This document shows, piece after piece, positions 29,054 to 37,059 of a DNA stretch of 64,000 nucleotides (position 1 is its first letter; each line of letters opens with the position of its first letter). Origin of the DNA: an uncultured Bacteroidota bacterium (lineage in GTDB: Bacteria > Bacteroidota > Bacteroidia > Bacteroidales > P3); contig CADALO010000003.1 in NCBI GenBank assembly GCA_902788805.1, forward strand, positions 243,102 to 307,101. The letters are read 5' to 3'. The position numbers and the translations under genes are program-made. Under the pieces are notes generated by a model, which saw only the letters and a list, made by a program, of their open reading frames with translations, did not search any database and was not told the DNA's origin.

Positions 29054-29899
29054 TTACAACAGGTCGAGGCATTGTTCGATGGGGATGCCGCGGCATTTGT
29101 CGGGCAGGGCGCGGTTGCGCTCAATGAGGCGTGCCACTACGTCCATCGCGGTGCGGGTGCTGTGCTTCAGCGGCTCGCCGTTCATCAGGTGGCCAATCAG
29201 CACGGCCGAGAAGATGTCGCCCGTGCCGTGGAATGCCACGGGTATCTCGTCGTAGTCGAGGCGGAAGTAGGGGCCTTCGTCGAGCTTCTGTTCGAAGCCG
29301 CCTAAGGGCTCTTTGCTGCGGCGGCCGATGACGCAGCTGTGGCCGTCGACGTTGGCGCTTGTGATGACGGCCGATTTGGCGCCAAGGGCTATTATGGCGT
29401 CGAGCATTGCGTGGGCCTCCTCTTCGCTTAGGCCTTCGCTCTTGAAGGGCAGGCCTGTCAAGTAGCAGGCCTCGGTGTAGTTGGGGAAGGTGAGGTCGGC
29501 CTCGCCAACCATCTCGCGCATCAGCTCTACTTGCCTGAGACTGATGCCGTTGTAGAGGCGGCCGCCGTCGCCCATTATGGGGTCGACGAAGACGGTGCAG
29601 CCCTCGTCGCGCAGCTGCTTGCAGTAGCCTATGACTAAGCGTGCCTGCTCTTCGCTGAACATCAGGCCGGTGCAGACGGCGTCGAAGCGGAAGCCCAGCT
29701 GCCGCCACACGGGTATCGTGTCGCGCATATATGAGGTGGTCTCCATCACGGAGAATTTGCCGTAGTCGAGCGTGTTGGACACAAGGGCCGTAGGCAGGTT
29801 GTAGGTGGGGTGCCCCAGGTAGGTAAGTATGGGCAGCATAGCCACCATACCAACGTGGCTGTAGCCCACAACGTCGTTAACAAGCAGTATCTGTTTCAT
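29054..29899 (-). CDS. pdxK: Pyridoxal/pyridoxamine kinase
   Basis: A 281-aa ribokinase-fold kinase that phosphorylates pyridoxal, pyridoxine or pyridoxamine in vitamin B6 salvage. It starts MKQILLVNDVVGYSHVGMVAM and contains FVDPIMGDGGRLY, LTFPNYTEACYLTGL, SAVITSANVDG and the anion-hole/catalytic region VAFHGTGDIFSAVLIGHL (Asp of GTGD as base). PdxY-type proteins are equally similar, so the symbol is tentative. A minus-strand TAATTTTG (29933-29940) 34 bp upstream is a likely -7 box. Stands alone, convergent with nothing close. Confidence 0.88.
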   Translation of the reverse strand: MKQILLVNDVVGYSHVGMVAMLPILTYLGHPTYNLPTALVSNTLDYGKFSVMETTSYMRDTIPVWRQLGFRFDAVCTGLMFSEEQARLVIGYCKQLRDEGCTVFVDPIMGDGGRLYNGISLRQVELMREMVGEADLTFPNYTEACYLTGLPFKSEGLSEEEAHAMLDAIIALGAKSAVITSANVDGHSCVIGRRSKEPLGGFEQKLDEGPYFRLDYDEIPVAFHGTGDIFSAVLIGHLMNGEPLKHSTRTAMDVVARLIERNRALPDKCRGIPIEQCLDLL

Positions 29900-29932
29900 T
29901 TATGTGTGTGGCCGCTTTTTCGGTTCGGGCTG

Positions 29933-29940
29933 CAAAATTA
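29933..29940 (-). promoter_or_regulatory. -7 box of pdxK (minus)
   Basis: TAATTTTG on the minus strand matches TAnnTTTG, 34 bp before the ATG at 29899. No -33 element was found. Confidence 0.5.
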
Positions 29941-30020
29941 CATAAAATATTTTGATTTTCAGTGTTTGCACACAATATAGCATACTTTTCTGCGTTAAGG
30001 ATAACATCAATCTTGAAAGT

Positions 30021-31313
30021 ATGCACATCGGAAAATACATCGCACCACTGCTCCTGCTGCTTGCCGTTGCCGTTATACAACCGGCTGAGGCTCAGTCGAA
30101 ATCGAAGAAGCAACTGGAGAAGGAGAAGACGCAGCTGGAGGCTGAGATAAAGCGCCTCAACGCCGACCTTGCCAAGGCCAAGAAGAACACCAAGCTCACC
30201 AACAGCCAGTTGGCGGCCCTGAACAAGAAGATAAAGGAACGCAATAGGCTTATAGACAATATCAACGGCCAGCTGTCGCAACTCGACAGCCAGATATCGC
30301 AGATGACCGACAGCATCAGTCGCATACAGACGCGCCGTCAGACGCTGAAGGAGAATTACGCAGCCACGGTGCGGTCGCTCTATCGCGAGTACAACAAATT
30401 GGACAAGTGGGTGTTGCTGTTCGATACGCCGTCGTACAACAAGGCTCTGCTGCGTACCAAATATTTTAAGAAATACAATGAGTACCGCCTTGAGCAGTCG
30501 GCCAAGATCAAGCAGTGCGAGCGTGAATTGCAGGATGTCAACGAACAGCTGCAGCAGCAACGGTCGGAGCAGACCAACCTGCTGAGCCAGGAGAAGCGCC
30601 AGCGCGACCAGCTGACCAAGGAGCAGCGCCAGAAGGAGGCTTCGGTCAAGCAGTCGAAGGCCAACGAAAAGCAACTGTCGCAGCAGCTGAGCAAGAAGGA
30701 GGCGCAGAAGCGTAAGCTGCAGCAGCAGATTCAGCGTTTGATAGACGAGGAGGTGCGCAAGGCTGCGGCTGCCAAGGCTGCAGCTGCCAAGAGTGTGGCG
30801 AAGGGCTCGACCGCCAAGCCGTCGGGTGCAAAGGTTGGCTCTTCCGGAACTGCGTCGTCCAAAACGGAAACCACGGTGACAGACAAGACCTTGGCCGAAG
30901 AGAATGCCCTCAGCAACGACTTCGCATCGAACAAGGGCAAGCTGGCTTGGCCGGTGGCATATACTTCTATATCACGCAACTATGGCCTCTATACCCACGA
31001 GAGCGGCGGACAGAATATGAACAATGGCATCGATCTTGTCACCGTTGAGGGAACCAATGTCTATGCTGTATTCAAGGGCAAGGTGACGAGTGTGTTTGTC
31101 TGTCCCAATGGCACAAAGGGCATTATCATCCGCCACGGCGACTATATGACGGTCTATGCCAATATGGCGTCGGTCAGCGTCAAGCAGGGCCAGCAGGTGG
31201 CTACGCGCGCCACCATCGGCACTGTGGCCAGCGACGGTGACGGCCACGGCGAGTTCAGCTTCCAGCTCTGGAAGGTCCGCGAGAGCCAGAACCCAAGAAG
31301 TTGGTTGAGGTGA
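30021..31313 (+). CDS. envC: EnvC-like murein hydrolase activator (degenerate LytM)
   Basis: A 430-aa periplasmic protein, start chosen at 30021 where MHIGKYIAPLLLLLAVAVIQ begins a signal peptide ending AEAQ. Residues about 25-270 form a long coiled coil (KKQLEKEKTQLEAEIKRL and later KRQRDQLTKEQRQ). An A/K/S-rich linker follows, then a C-terminal LytM/M23 domain (about 315-430). The zinc ligands of active M23 enzymes are not kept: MNNGIDL has Asn where His is usual, YANM replaces YxHx, and EFSFQLW lacks the HxH-type His. This is what is expected of EnvC-type activators, which switch on amidases during cell division rather than cutting peptidoglycan themselves. Confidence 0.88.
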   Translation: MHIGKYIAPLLLLLAVAVIQPAEAQSKSKKQLEKEKTQLEAEIKRLNADLAKAKKNTKLTNSQLAALNKKIKERNRLIDNINGQLSQLDSQISQMTDSISRIQTRRQTLKENYAATVRSLYREYNKLDKWVLLFDTPSYNKALLRTKYFKKYNEYRLEQSAKIKQCERELQDVNEQLQQQRSEQTNLLSQEKRQRDQLTKEQRQKEASVKQSKANEKQLSQQLSKKEAQKRKLQQQIQRLIDEEVRKAAAAKAAAAKSVAKGSTAKPSGAKVGSSGTASSKTETTVTDKTLAEENALSNDFASNKGKLAWPVAYTSISRNYGLYTHESGGQNMNNGIDLVTVEGTNVYAVFKGKVTSVFVCPNGTKGIIIRHGDYMTVYANMASVSVKQGQQVATRATIGTVASDGDGHGEFSFQLWKVRESQNPRSWLR

Positions 31314-31332
31314 TTTGAATCTTGTTTGTCGG

Positions 31333-32088
31333 TTATTTGGAGAATGATTCCAGCGTCACTGTCTCGCCGTCGAAGACGGCGTAGTCGCGATGCTCTATCC
31401 AGTTGCCTACGTTGATGTAGGTGGCGGTGCCAAGCGGTCGGACGACGGGCGTGTGGCGGTGGCCGAAGAGGAAATAGTCGTAGGGCTGCACGCCGGCGTC
31501 GAGTTTCTGCCGTTGCATCTTTTGGCAGTATTGGTATATGCCTTCGCGGTCGTCGCCAAGATATCCGTTGTCGGTGGCGTTGTGCTTCTTGCGGCTGCTG
31601 CACGACCAGCGGTTGGCAATCGGGAAGCCTATGTTGGGATGTATGCCTGCGAAGAGCCATTGGTTGAAGCGGCTGCGGAATATGCGCTTCAGGCAGTTGT
31701 ACTTGCGGTCTTTGGGGCACAGGCCGTCGCCGTGGCCCAGCAGGAAACGCTTGCCGTCAATCTCCATCGCTGTCGGCTCACTGTACATCACCGCGCCGAC
31801 TTCTTTCTCTAAATAGTCGAACAGCCACATATCGTGGTTGCCTATGAAGAAGTGGAACTCCACGCCGCTATCGGCGAGCCGCGCCATAGTGCCCAGCAAG
31901 CGGACGAAGCCGCGCGGCACGGCGTATTTGTAGGTGAACCAGAAGTCGAATATGTCGCCCAGCATCACGACCCTTTTCGCCTCGGGCTCGATGGCCTCGA
32001 GCCAACGGACAAGGTCGGCCTCGCGTTGCCGGCTGTCGGCACCGCTGCCTAAGTGCGCGTCGGTGACGAAATAGGTCTTCTGCCTCAT
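31333..32088 (-). CDS. lpxH: UDP-2,3-diacylglucosamine diphosphatase
   Basis: A 251-aa calcineurin-like metallophosphoesterase. Metal-binding motifs occur in order: TDAHLGSG (D10, H12), MLGDIFDFWF, FIGNHDMWLFDYL, FLLGHGDGL and LFGHRHTPV. The set and spacing match LpxH of lipid A biosynthesis, which hydrolyses UDP-2,3-diacylglucosamine to lipid X at the cytosolic membrane face. Convergent with the EnvC-like gene (19-bp gap). Followed upstream by a repeat-filled 71-bp spacer and a lipoprotein gene in the same direction. Confidence 0.9.
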   Translation of the reverse strand: MRQKTYFVTDAHLGSGADSRQREADLVRWLEAIEPEAKRVVMLGDIFDFWFTYKYAVPRGFVRLLGTMARLADSGVEFHFFIGNHDMWLFDYLEKEVGAVMYSEPTAMEIDGKRFLLGHGDGLCPKDRKYNCLKRIFRSRFNQWLFAGIHPNIGFPIANRWSCSSRKKHNATDNGYLGDDREGIYQYCQKMQRQKLDAGVQPYDYFLFGHRHTPVVRPLGTATYINVGNWIEHRDYAVFDGETVTLESFSK

Positions 32089-32094
32089 CTTCTG

Positions 32095-32160
32095 GTCTTT
32101 AATCTTTAAACAGTTCTTTAACCGTTAACCTTTAACCGTTAAACGTTACCCTTTGACCTT
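32095..32160. repeat. Degenerate TTTAACCGTTAA tandem repeats
   Basis: The spacer between the lipoprotein gene and lpxH is built of variants of CTTTAACCGTTAA. Same style as 16103-16180, 32995-33055 and 60055-60148. Confidence 0.65.
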
Positions 32161-32963
32161 CACTCCACAATGAATTCCTGCCCTTGCTGCTGCTGTTGCT
32201 GGCTGATCATACGGGCACTGCGGGCGCGTTCAACGCGGGTGCGGTAGTAGAGCGTGTGCGGATTGTCGGGCACCTTCTCGGCAAGTCCCTCGAGGACAGT
32301 CTCGAACACGTCGAAGTCAGGCTCGGCATAGAACACGCGGCCTGTATGGTTGAAGGGCGCATCGACGGCATAGAGGGTGCTCAGCGAGCCGCGGTTGTCC
32401 TCGATAAAGTTGTAGAACATCGTGTAGGTCGTGTTGCGCTCGGCAATGAACACCGAGTCGGTCAGGGCGTGGGCCTTCTCGTATTCCTCGTCGCTCATTG
32501 TGGCGCGGTTCTGCTTGTCCTGCTGTGCTATTTCGGCAATGGTGCGGTTTGCGTCGTTGATGTAGCTCTGTATCTGCCACATCAGCTGCGACTCGGGCGA
32601 GCCGCTGACGCGGTAGCTGGCGCCAAGGTCGCTGCAGTCGCCGTTCAGCGTAATCGTCTCTCCGTCGGCAGGCAGCAGCACTATGAAGTCGTAGAGGTTG
32701 CTGTGCAGATTGAAGAACGTCTGGTAGTCCATCGTCCCTTTGTAGCTGAAGTTGCCTTTGCTGTCGCAACTGATAGAGTCGCGGAACTGAACCCCGTTGT
32801 CGGGAGTCACCTCTTCAATATAGAGTGTCTTGCCTGCGGCATTGGCCAGCGAGCCTTTCAGTTCGAAACTCATTGTGCCATCGGCGCTTTTGCCCTTGCA
32901 GCCGGCAACGAGCAACACAGTGACGGCTAAAACCATTGTTGATATATTCTTAATGTATCTCAT
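32160..32963 (-). CDS. DUF4369-like lipoprotein
   Basis: A 267-aa lipoprotein: MRYIKNISTMVLAVTVLLVAGC gives lipidation at about Cys22. The first 110 residues (FELKGSLANAAGKTLYIEEV, SISCDSKGNFSYKG, TFFNLHSNLYDFIVLLPADGE) match the beta-sandwich DUF4369 domain found at the N-terminus of Bacteroidetes thiol-disulfide lipoproteins. The rest is helical (EYEKAHALTDSVFIAERN) and ends in a Q-rich tail; the expected C-terminal thioredoxin domain is absent, so it is a DUF4369-only variant. Role unknown. Confidence 0.78.
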   Translation of the reverse strand: MRYIKNISTMVLAVTVLLVAGCKGKSADGTMSFELKGSLANAAGKTLYIEEVTPDNGVQFRDSISCDSKGNFSYKGTMDYQTFFNLHSNLYDFIVLLPADGETITLNGDCSDLGASYRVSGSPESQLMWQIQSYINDANRTIAEIAQQDKQNRATMSDEEYEKAHALTDSVFIAERNTTYTMFYNFIEDNRGSLSTLYAVDAPFNHTGRVFYAEPDFDVFETVLEGLAEKVPDNPHTLYYRTRVERARSARMISQQQQQQGQEFIVE

Positions 32964-32994
32964 TATCTATAACAATAAAAACATCAATCCTTTA

Positions 32995-33055
32995 ATACTC
33001 TAAAACTCTCCAACCCTCAAACTCTCAAACCTTTAAACCTTTCAACCCTTTAAAC
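32995..33055. repeat. Degenerate CTCAAACCTTTAAAC tandem repeats
   Basis: About 60 bp of variants of ACTCTCAAAC / CCTTTAAAC immediately after the aroC stop. It is the complementary sense of the GGGTTTAAA runs elsewhere. Confidence 0.7.
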
Positions 33056-33976
33056 AATATAATCTGCAACAGTCAAGGCTGCCATTGCTTCAACTACGAC
33101 AACTGTGCGGTCAATGTGGCAGCGGTCGTGGCGTCCTTGCGGAATCCACGAGTGCAGCTTGCCGTCGCGGTCGATACATACAGTTGGTTGGTTTATGGTG
33201 ACTGGCGGATGGAAAGCCACGCGGAACACTATCGGCATACCGTTGCTGATGCCGCCCTGGATGCCACCGCAGTGGTTGGTCTGTGTCGTGAAGCCGTCGC
33301 CCCACAGGTCGCGATACTGGCTGCCCGTCATCCGCGCGGCCTCGAAACCGGCTCCCATCTCGAAGCCTATGGCCGAGGGAATGCTCATCGCTGCCGCCGC
33401 AAGGCGGGCGTTGAGTTTGTCGAACACGGGGTTGCCATAGCCAGCCTTGAGGCCGCTGACGGTGCATTCAACGATGCCTCCGCAGCTGTCGTTGTCGGAT
33501 GGCGTAGCGCTCTCGGCCACCGTCGCCTTGACGCTGATGCCAGACTGGTTCAGAATCATCTTGGCAATGGCTCCTGCCGCCACTCGCGCCGCCGTCTCGC
33601 GCCCCGACGCCCGTCCGCCGCCGCGAGGGTCGCGCAGACCGTAGCGACGGTCGTAGGTAAAGTCGGCGTGGCCGGGACGGTAAAGGCCGGCCAGCTCGCT
33701 GTAGTCCTCGCTGCGAGTGTCGCTGTTGCGGACAATGAACGCTATGGGTGTCCCCAGTGTCAGCCCCTGATAGGTGCCCGACAGGATTTCCACCACGTCG
33801 GGTTCGCGCCTCGAGGTGGCATATCCACCATCGTGCCGGCGCTCCATCTCGTTGGCAATCAGCTGCTCATCGACGGCTATGCCTGCCGGACATCCGTCGA
33901 GGATGCCGCCCACGGCCGCGCCGTGCGACTCGCCGAAGGTCGTCAGCCTCAGATGGTTGCCAATGGTGTTCGACAC
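33050..33976 (-). CDS. aroC: Chorismate synthase, compact form
   Basis: A 308-aa enzyme that converts 5-enolpyruvylshikimate-3-phosphate to chorismate using reduced FMN. Signature regions: TFGESHGAAVGGILDGCPAG, RRHDGGYATSRREPD, RPGHADFTYDRRYGLRDPRGGGRASGRETAARVAAGA, TQTNHCGGIQGGISNG and GRHDRCHIDRTVVVVEAMAAL. All three family signatures are present. The protein is clearly shorter than usual (about 350-390 aa): the segment before the GDSxG-type loop is reduced to SATPSDNDSCGGIVECTVSG and the C-terminal tail stops right after ALTVADYIV. It lies 14 bp downstream of the FKBP gene. Confidence 0.93.
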   Translation of the reverse strand: MSNTIGNHLRLTTFGESHGAAVGGILDGCPAGIAVDEQLIANEMERRHDGGYATSRREPDVVEILSGTYQGLTLGTPIAFIVRNSDTRSEDYSELAGLYRPGHADFTYDRRYGLRDPRGGGRASGRETAARVAAGAIAKMILNQSGISVKATVAESATPSDNDSCGGIVECTVSGLKAGYGNPVFDKLNARLAAAAMSIPSAIGFEMGAGFEAARMTGSQYRDLWGDGFTTQTNHCGGIQGGISNGMPIVFRVAFHPPVTINQPTVCIDRDGKLHSWIPQGRHDRCHIDRTVVVVEAMAALTVADYIV

Positions 33977-33990
33977 GGGTTGGGTTGGAT

Positions 33991-34839
33991 TTATTTCAAT
34001 ATTTCAATCAGTTCCACTTCGAAGGTCAGCGTCGATCCCGGCGGAATGTCGCCTACGGGGTTCTCGCCGTAGCCCAGATTGTAGGGAATGTAGAGCATAT
34101 ACTTCGAGCCCTCGTCCATAAGCTGCAGACCCTCGGTCCAGCCCGGAATCACGGCTCCGACGGGAAACTCCATCGGCTCGCCGCGGTCGTAGCTGCTGTC
34201 GAAAACGGTGCCGTCGAGCAGTGTGCCCTTATAGTGTACCTTCACGGTGCTGTTGGCCGTGGGGCGTTTGCCGTTGCCCTCTCTCAGCTTGCGGTATTGC
34301 AGGCCGCTCTTGGTGGTGTACACCGACTTGTTGTTGGCGTTCTTTTCCAGGAATTTGGCGCCTTCCTCTTTGTTCTTGTCCAGCGATGCCATCATCTCCT
34401 GCTGCTTCTGCTGCTGGCGCTGCTCGAAGTTGCGCTGGAAGCGCTGCAGGATGGGGGTCATCATCTGGCGGCTCCAGGTGTTCTTGCCGTGTGCCATATC
34501 GAGCAGCGACTGAGCCACCACTTCGAGGTTGATGCCCAGTTTCTGCTGCTGCCAGCTGGTGGCGATGTCCTTGCCGATGGCGTATGATGCCGAGTCGTTG
34601 AAGGAGCGTATCTGGGGCGGCTGGTTCTTTTTCAGCTCGTTGTTGGCAGCATCGAGCTTCTTCTGCAGTTGCTCGTTCTGCTGCTCCAGCTGGTCGTAGG
34701 CGTTGGCCTTCTGTTTCAGCTGGTAGTAATAGGCCTCGTCCATTTTGGCCGTGCCTTTCTTGATTGTCACCTCAGACGACTGAGCCATCACCGTGGCGCC
34801 GCATCCGAGTGCGCAGAGCATAAGGAATATCTTTTTCAT
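33991..34839 (-). CDS. FKBP-type peptidyl-prolyl isomerase, periplasmic
   Basis: A 282-aa protein, start at 34839 where MKKIFLMLCALGCGATVMAQ gives a signal peptide. The N-terminal half is a helical dimerisation region (YYYQLKQKANAYDQLEQQNEQL, FNDSASYAIGKDIATSW) like FkpA/Mip. The C-terminal FKBP domain (about 175-282) has KVHYKGTLLDGTVFDSSYDRG, GAVIPGWTEGLQLM, YMLYIPYNLGYGE and IPPGSTLTFEVELIEI, with the usual Tyr, Phe, Asp and Trp of the active pocket. It helps folding of exported proteins. An earlier ATG at 34902 would read through the terminator hairpin of buk and is rejected. Confidence 0.92.
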   Translation of the reverse strand: MKKIFLMLCALGCGATVMAQSSEVTIKKGTAKMDEAYYYQLKQKANAYDQLEQQNEQLQKKLDAANNELKKNQPPQIRSFNDSASYAIGKDIATSWQQQKLGINLEVVAQSLLDMAHGKNTWSRQMMTPILQRFQRNFEQRQQQKQQEMMASLDKNKEEGAKFLEKNANNKSVYTTKSGLQYRKLREGNGKRPTANSTVKVHYKGTLLDGTVFDSSYDRGEPMEFPVGAVIPGWTEGLQLMDEGSKYMLYIPYNLGYGENPVGDIPPGSTLTFEVELIEILK

Positions 34840-34867
34840 TTTCTGTTCTTTGACGGGATTATATATT

Positions 34868-34904
34868 GAATGTTGAGTGCCTGCGTTTGAGGCACCCAAC
34901 ATTC
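34868..34904 (-). terminator. Hairpin downstream of buk
   Basis: GAATGTTG-A-GTGCCT / AGGCAC-C-CAACATTC with a 7-nt loop: 14 paired bases with one mismatch, 22 bp after the butyrate kinase stop. The following T tract is weak, so attenuation rather than full termination is possible. Confidence 0.65.
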
Positions 34905-34926
34905 GGCGTACTATTGTTGTCGGCTT

Positions 34927-36018
34927 TTATTTGTAGATCTTGGCTTTCACGCCATCGAGCACTTCCTTGCCGCACATTGCCAGAGCAAGCATCTCGTTCT
35001 CGCCCTTATATACTTTGACGGGGGCAATCCATTCGACGCGCTTGGTGATCTCGGCCATCCAGGGCTTGCTGTAGGCAATGCCGCCGGTGAGGAGGATAGC
35101 ATCGACCTGGCCGCACACCACGGCAGCCAGACGGCTGATTTCGAGCGACACCTGATAGCAGAAGGCGTCGACCAGCAGCTTGCACTTCTCGTCGCCGGCC
35201 AGGGCTTTCTTCTCCACCTCATAGGCATCGTTGGTGCCCAGATAAGCCACAAAGCCGCCCTCGGCGGTGACCATCTTCTTCAGGTCGGCCTCGGTGTACT
35301 TGCCGCTGCAGGCCACCTCGATGAGCTTGCTGGCGTTGATGCTTCCGCAGCGGGTGGGCGAGAAGGCGCCCAGACCGCACAGTGCGCGGTTCACCTCAAC
35401 GACCTTGCCGTGGTTGTGGATGCCCACGCTCACGCCGCCACCCATATGGGCGATGATGAGGTTGAGGTCCTCATAGTGCTTGCCCAGCTCGCGGGCATAG
35501 AGTTTGGCCGTCATCTTCTGGTTGAGGCAGTGCCAGATGACACCCTCGCGGCTCGGGTCGAGGTCGAATACGGGGTGGCCGCTGATTTTGGCCATCTCAG
35601 GGCGCTCGTCGACGATGCCCGGGTCGGCAATGTAGGCGTGAGCCAGACCGATCTCGCGCGAGATGCTGTCGGCTATCAGGGCGCCCAGGTTGCAGGCGTG
35701 CTTGCCCTGAATACCATCGTGGCACTCTTGCTTCATCAGGTCGTTGACCTCATAGGTGCCGCTCTCGCAGGGACGGGTCAGACCGCCGCGGCCCATAACG
35801 ATGGCTATCTCGTCAGTGCCTACGCCGTGACGTTTCAGCATATCCAGTATGGCACTCTTGCGGTAGTCGAACTGGTCTGCAACTTCCTTGAATTTCTGAA
35901 TCTCCTCGATGGGGTGGCTCAGGTTTTCGGTAAAGACTTCGGTCTCTCCTTCATAAATGGCGGCTTTGGTTGAGGTTGCGCCAGGGTTGATTACCAACGT
36001 GAATTTCTTTGTACTCAT
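34927..36018 (-). CDS. buk: Butyrate kinase
   Basis: A 363-aa acetate/butyrate kinase-family enzyme, start at 36018 (MSTKKFTLVINPGATSTKAA, with the phosphate-binding NPGATSTK). Family blocks: VMGRGGLTRPCESGTYEVN, HACNLGALIADSISREIG, DPGIVDERPEMAKISGHP, IIAHMGGGVSVGIHNHGK and ILLTGGIAYSKPWM. The GRGGL and length fit Buk rather than AckA. It makes ATP from butyryl phosphate at the end of butyrate fermentation. Its usual partner phosphotransbutyrylase is not adjacent here. Upstream is a -7 box (36058-36065); an ATG at 36060 would overlap it and is rejected. Confidence 0.95.
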   Translation of the reverse strand: MSTKKFTLVINPGATSTKAAIYEGETEVFTENLSHPIEEIQKFKEVADQFDYRKSAILDMLKRHGVGTDEIAIVMGRGGLTRPCESGTYEVNDLMKQECHDGIQGKHACNLGALIADSISREIGLAHAYIADPGIVDERPEMAKISGHPVFDLDPSREGVIWHCLNQKMTAKLYARELGKHYEDLNLIIAHMGGGVSVGIHNHGKVVEVNRALCGLGAFSPTRCGSINASKLIEVACSGKYTEADLKKMVTAEGGFVAYLGTNDAYEVEKKALAGDEKCKLLVDAFCYQVSLEISRLAAVVCGQVDAILLTGGIAYSKPWMAEITKRVEWIAPVKVYKGENEMLALAMCGKEVLDGVKAKIYK

Positions 36019-36057
36019 ATATTTTTGATGTTTGATTACTGATAAAATATTTTTGTG

Positions 36058-36065
36058 CAAAATTA
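36058..36065 (-). promoter_or_regulatory. -7 box of buk (minus)
   Basis: TAATTTTG on the minus strand, 40 bp ahead of the ATG at 36018. The -33 region is unclear. Confidence 0.5.
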
Positions 36066-36332
36066 AGAATTTTTTTGGAATTGAAAATACATTTCATTGC
36101 CCAAATGTTGTTTTTTGTATCCGAAAATGTTGATAACTTGTCTTCCGGTGCTGATAATTAACAGGATACGTGCTTAAAATTTTTTGCATTTTTTTTGTCT
36201 TTCTGCCTGTTTCAGTCCTCCCGAATGGCAATTCAGCCGTAATATGGCCCCTGCGCCAAGGTGCCTTTGGGCCGATGACGACCCCGTTTTTCATCCGTTC
36301 CATCCTGCCTATTTCGCCGTATTAGCTCCGTT

Positions 36333-36425
36333 TGATGTCCGCTTGTTGTCCGCTTGATGTCCGCTTGTTGTCCGCTTTTAAAGCGGACAACAAGCGGACA
36401 TCAAGCGGACAACAAGCGGACATCA
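36333..36425. repeat. Perfect 93-bp palindrome of four 11-mers per arm
   Basis: Left arm: TGATGTCCGCT, TGTTGTCCGCT, TGATGTCCGCT, TGTTGTCCGCT then TT; centre base T at 36379; right arm is the exact complement. The 46-bp arms pair without mismatch. It lacks the ACCAAC... terminal repeats of the other hairpins but has the same 11-bp period and the TGTCCG core found in the 46242 copy. Confidence 0.97.
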
Positions 36426-36587
36426 CAGTGTTGACCTTGTAAAGGCTTAAGGAACAAGTAGTTGTGATGCGAGGCTGATGTCTGGTCATTTTATTGGTTT
36501 TCAGATGTTTAAGTAAAACGGGTGTGTTTTTAACAATTTTTTAAGGTTTTTCCGCTTCGGAAATCTTGATAATGAAATCGAGACAAA

Positions 36588-36705
36588 AAGCCCCGACGGG
36601 GCGACGGATTACAGGCAGGGGTGGAGCGCAGCGCAACCCCTGCTGGATGGATTATATAGCATCAAAGCCCCGACGGGGCGACGGATTATATTAATGATTT
36701 GGCTT
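36588..36705 (+). repeat. Dispersed cassette B
   Basis: AGCCCCGACGGGGCGACGGA plus TTACAGGCAGGGGTGGAGCG, CAGCGCAACCCCTGC, then a second partial copy GCCCCGACGGGGCGACGGAT at 36666. Same module as 15612-15725 (inverted) and 63412-63590. Confidence 0.88.
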
Positions 36706-36710
36706 AGCAT

Positions 36711-36940
36711 TGCGACACACTCTGGATTGTCGATATTTGACGGTGCGACACACCCCGCCGCTATGCGGCACCCCTCTCCGAGAGGGGATGGCGCGGCAGC
36801 GCTCCATTGATTATCAGGTTGATGCGTCAGCCCATCCCCTCTCGGAGAGGGGTGGCCGAAGGCCGGGGTGTGTCGCACCATCCGTTCCGATAGCGAAGTG
36901 GTGAACAAAGCCGAAGGGCGGGGTGTGTCGCACCGTCAAG
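36711..36940. repeat. Dispersed cassette A, nested palindrome
   Basis: Direct copies of GCGACACACxCxGGATTGT, then GTGCGACACACCCCGCC, CACCCCTCTCCGAGAGGGGA, a 40-bp centre, TCCCCTCTCGGAGAGGGGTG, GGCCGGGGTGTGTCGCACC and a further GGGTGTGTCGCACCGTCAAG. The outer and inner parts pair with each other. Related copies at 46459-46508, 51242-51384 (inside a gene) and a fragment at 53967. Confidence 0.9.
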
Positions 36941-37059
36941 CCATATCAGCTTAAATACTTTTTGTTTTCGTTTTCTTTTTCGTTCCCTTCAGTCAAAATC
37001 TTTGTTTTTTTTCAACCCCAAGGCAATATTATTGTTTTTTTTCAGTTAATAATCGAAAA

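Larger units (their letters stand above)
36019..37059. other. 1-kb repeat-rich divergent intergenic region
   Basis: Between buk (minus) and the MltD-like gene (plus). No believable gene. In order: buk promoter region, AT-rich stretch, a perfect 93-bp 11-mer palindrome (36333-36425), cassette B twice (36588-36700), cassette A (36711-36940) and an AT-rich, T-run leader before 37060. Confidence 0.85.

Noticed and set aside
30950..31313. Active M23 endopeptidase
   Set aside because: The His residues of the zinc site are replaced; assigned as EnvC-like activator instead.
34840..34902. N-terminal extension of the FKBP protein
   Set aside because: The extension is encoded by the hairpin after buk and would bury the signal peptide; start moved to 34839.
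36609..36908. Small proteins encoded by cassette A and B (readings such as HTPxxGHPSPRGDG)
   Set aside because: They coincide with palindromic repeats, have no homologous non-repeat part and appear on both strands.
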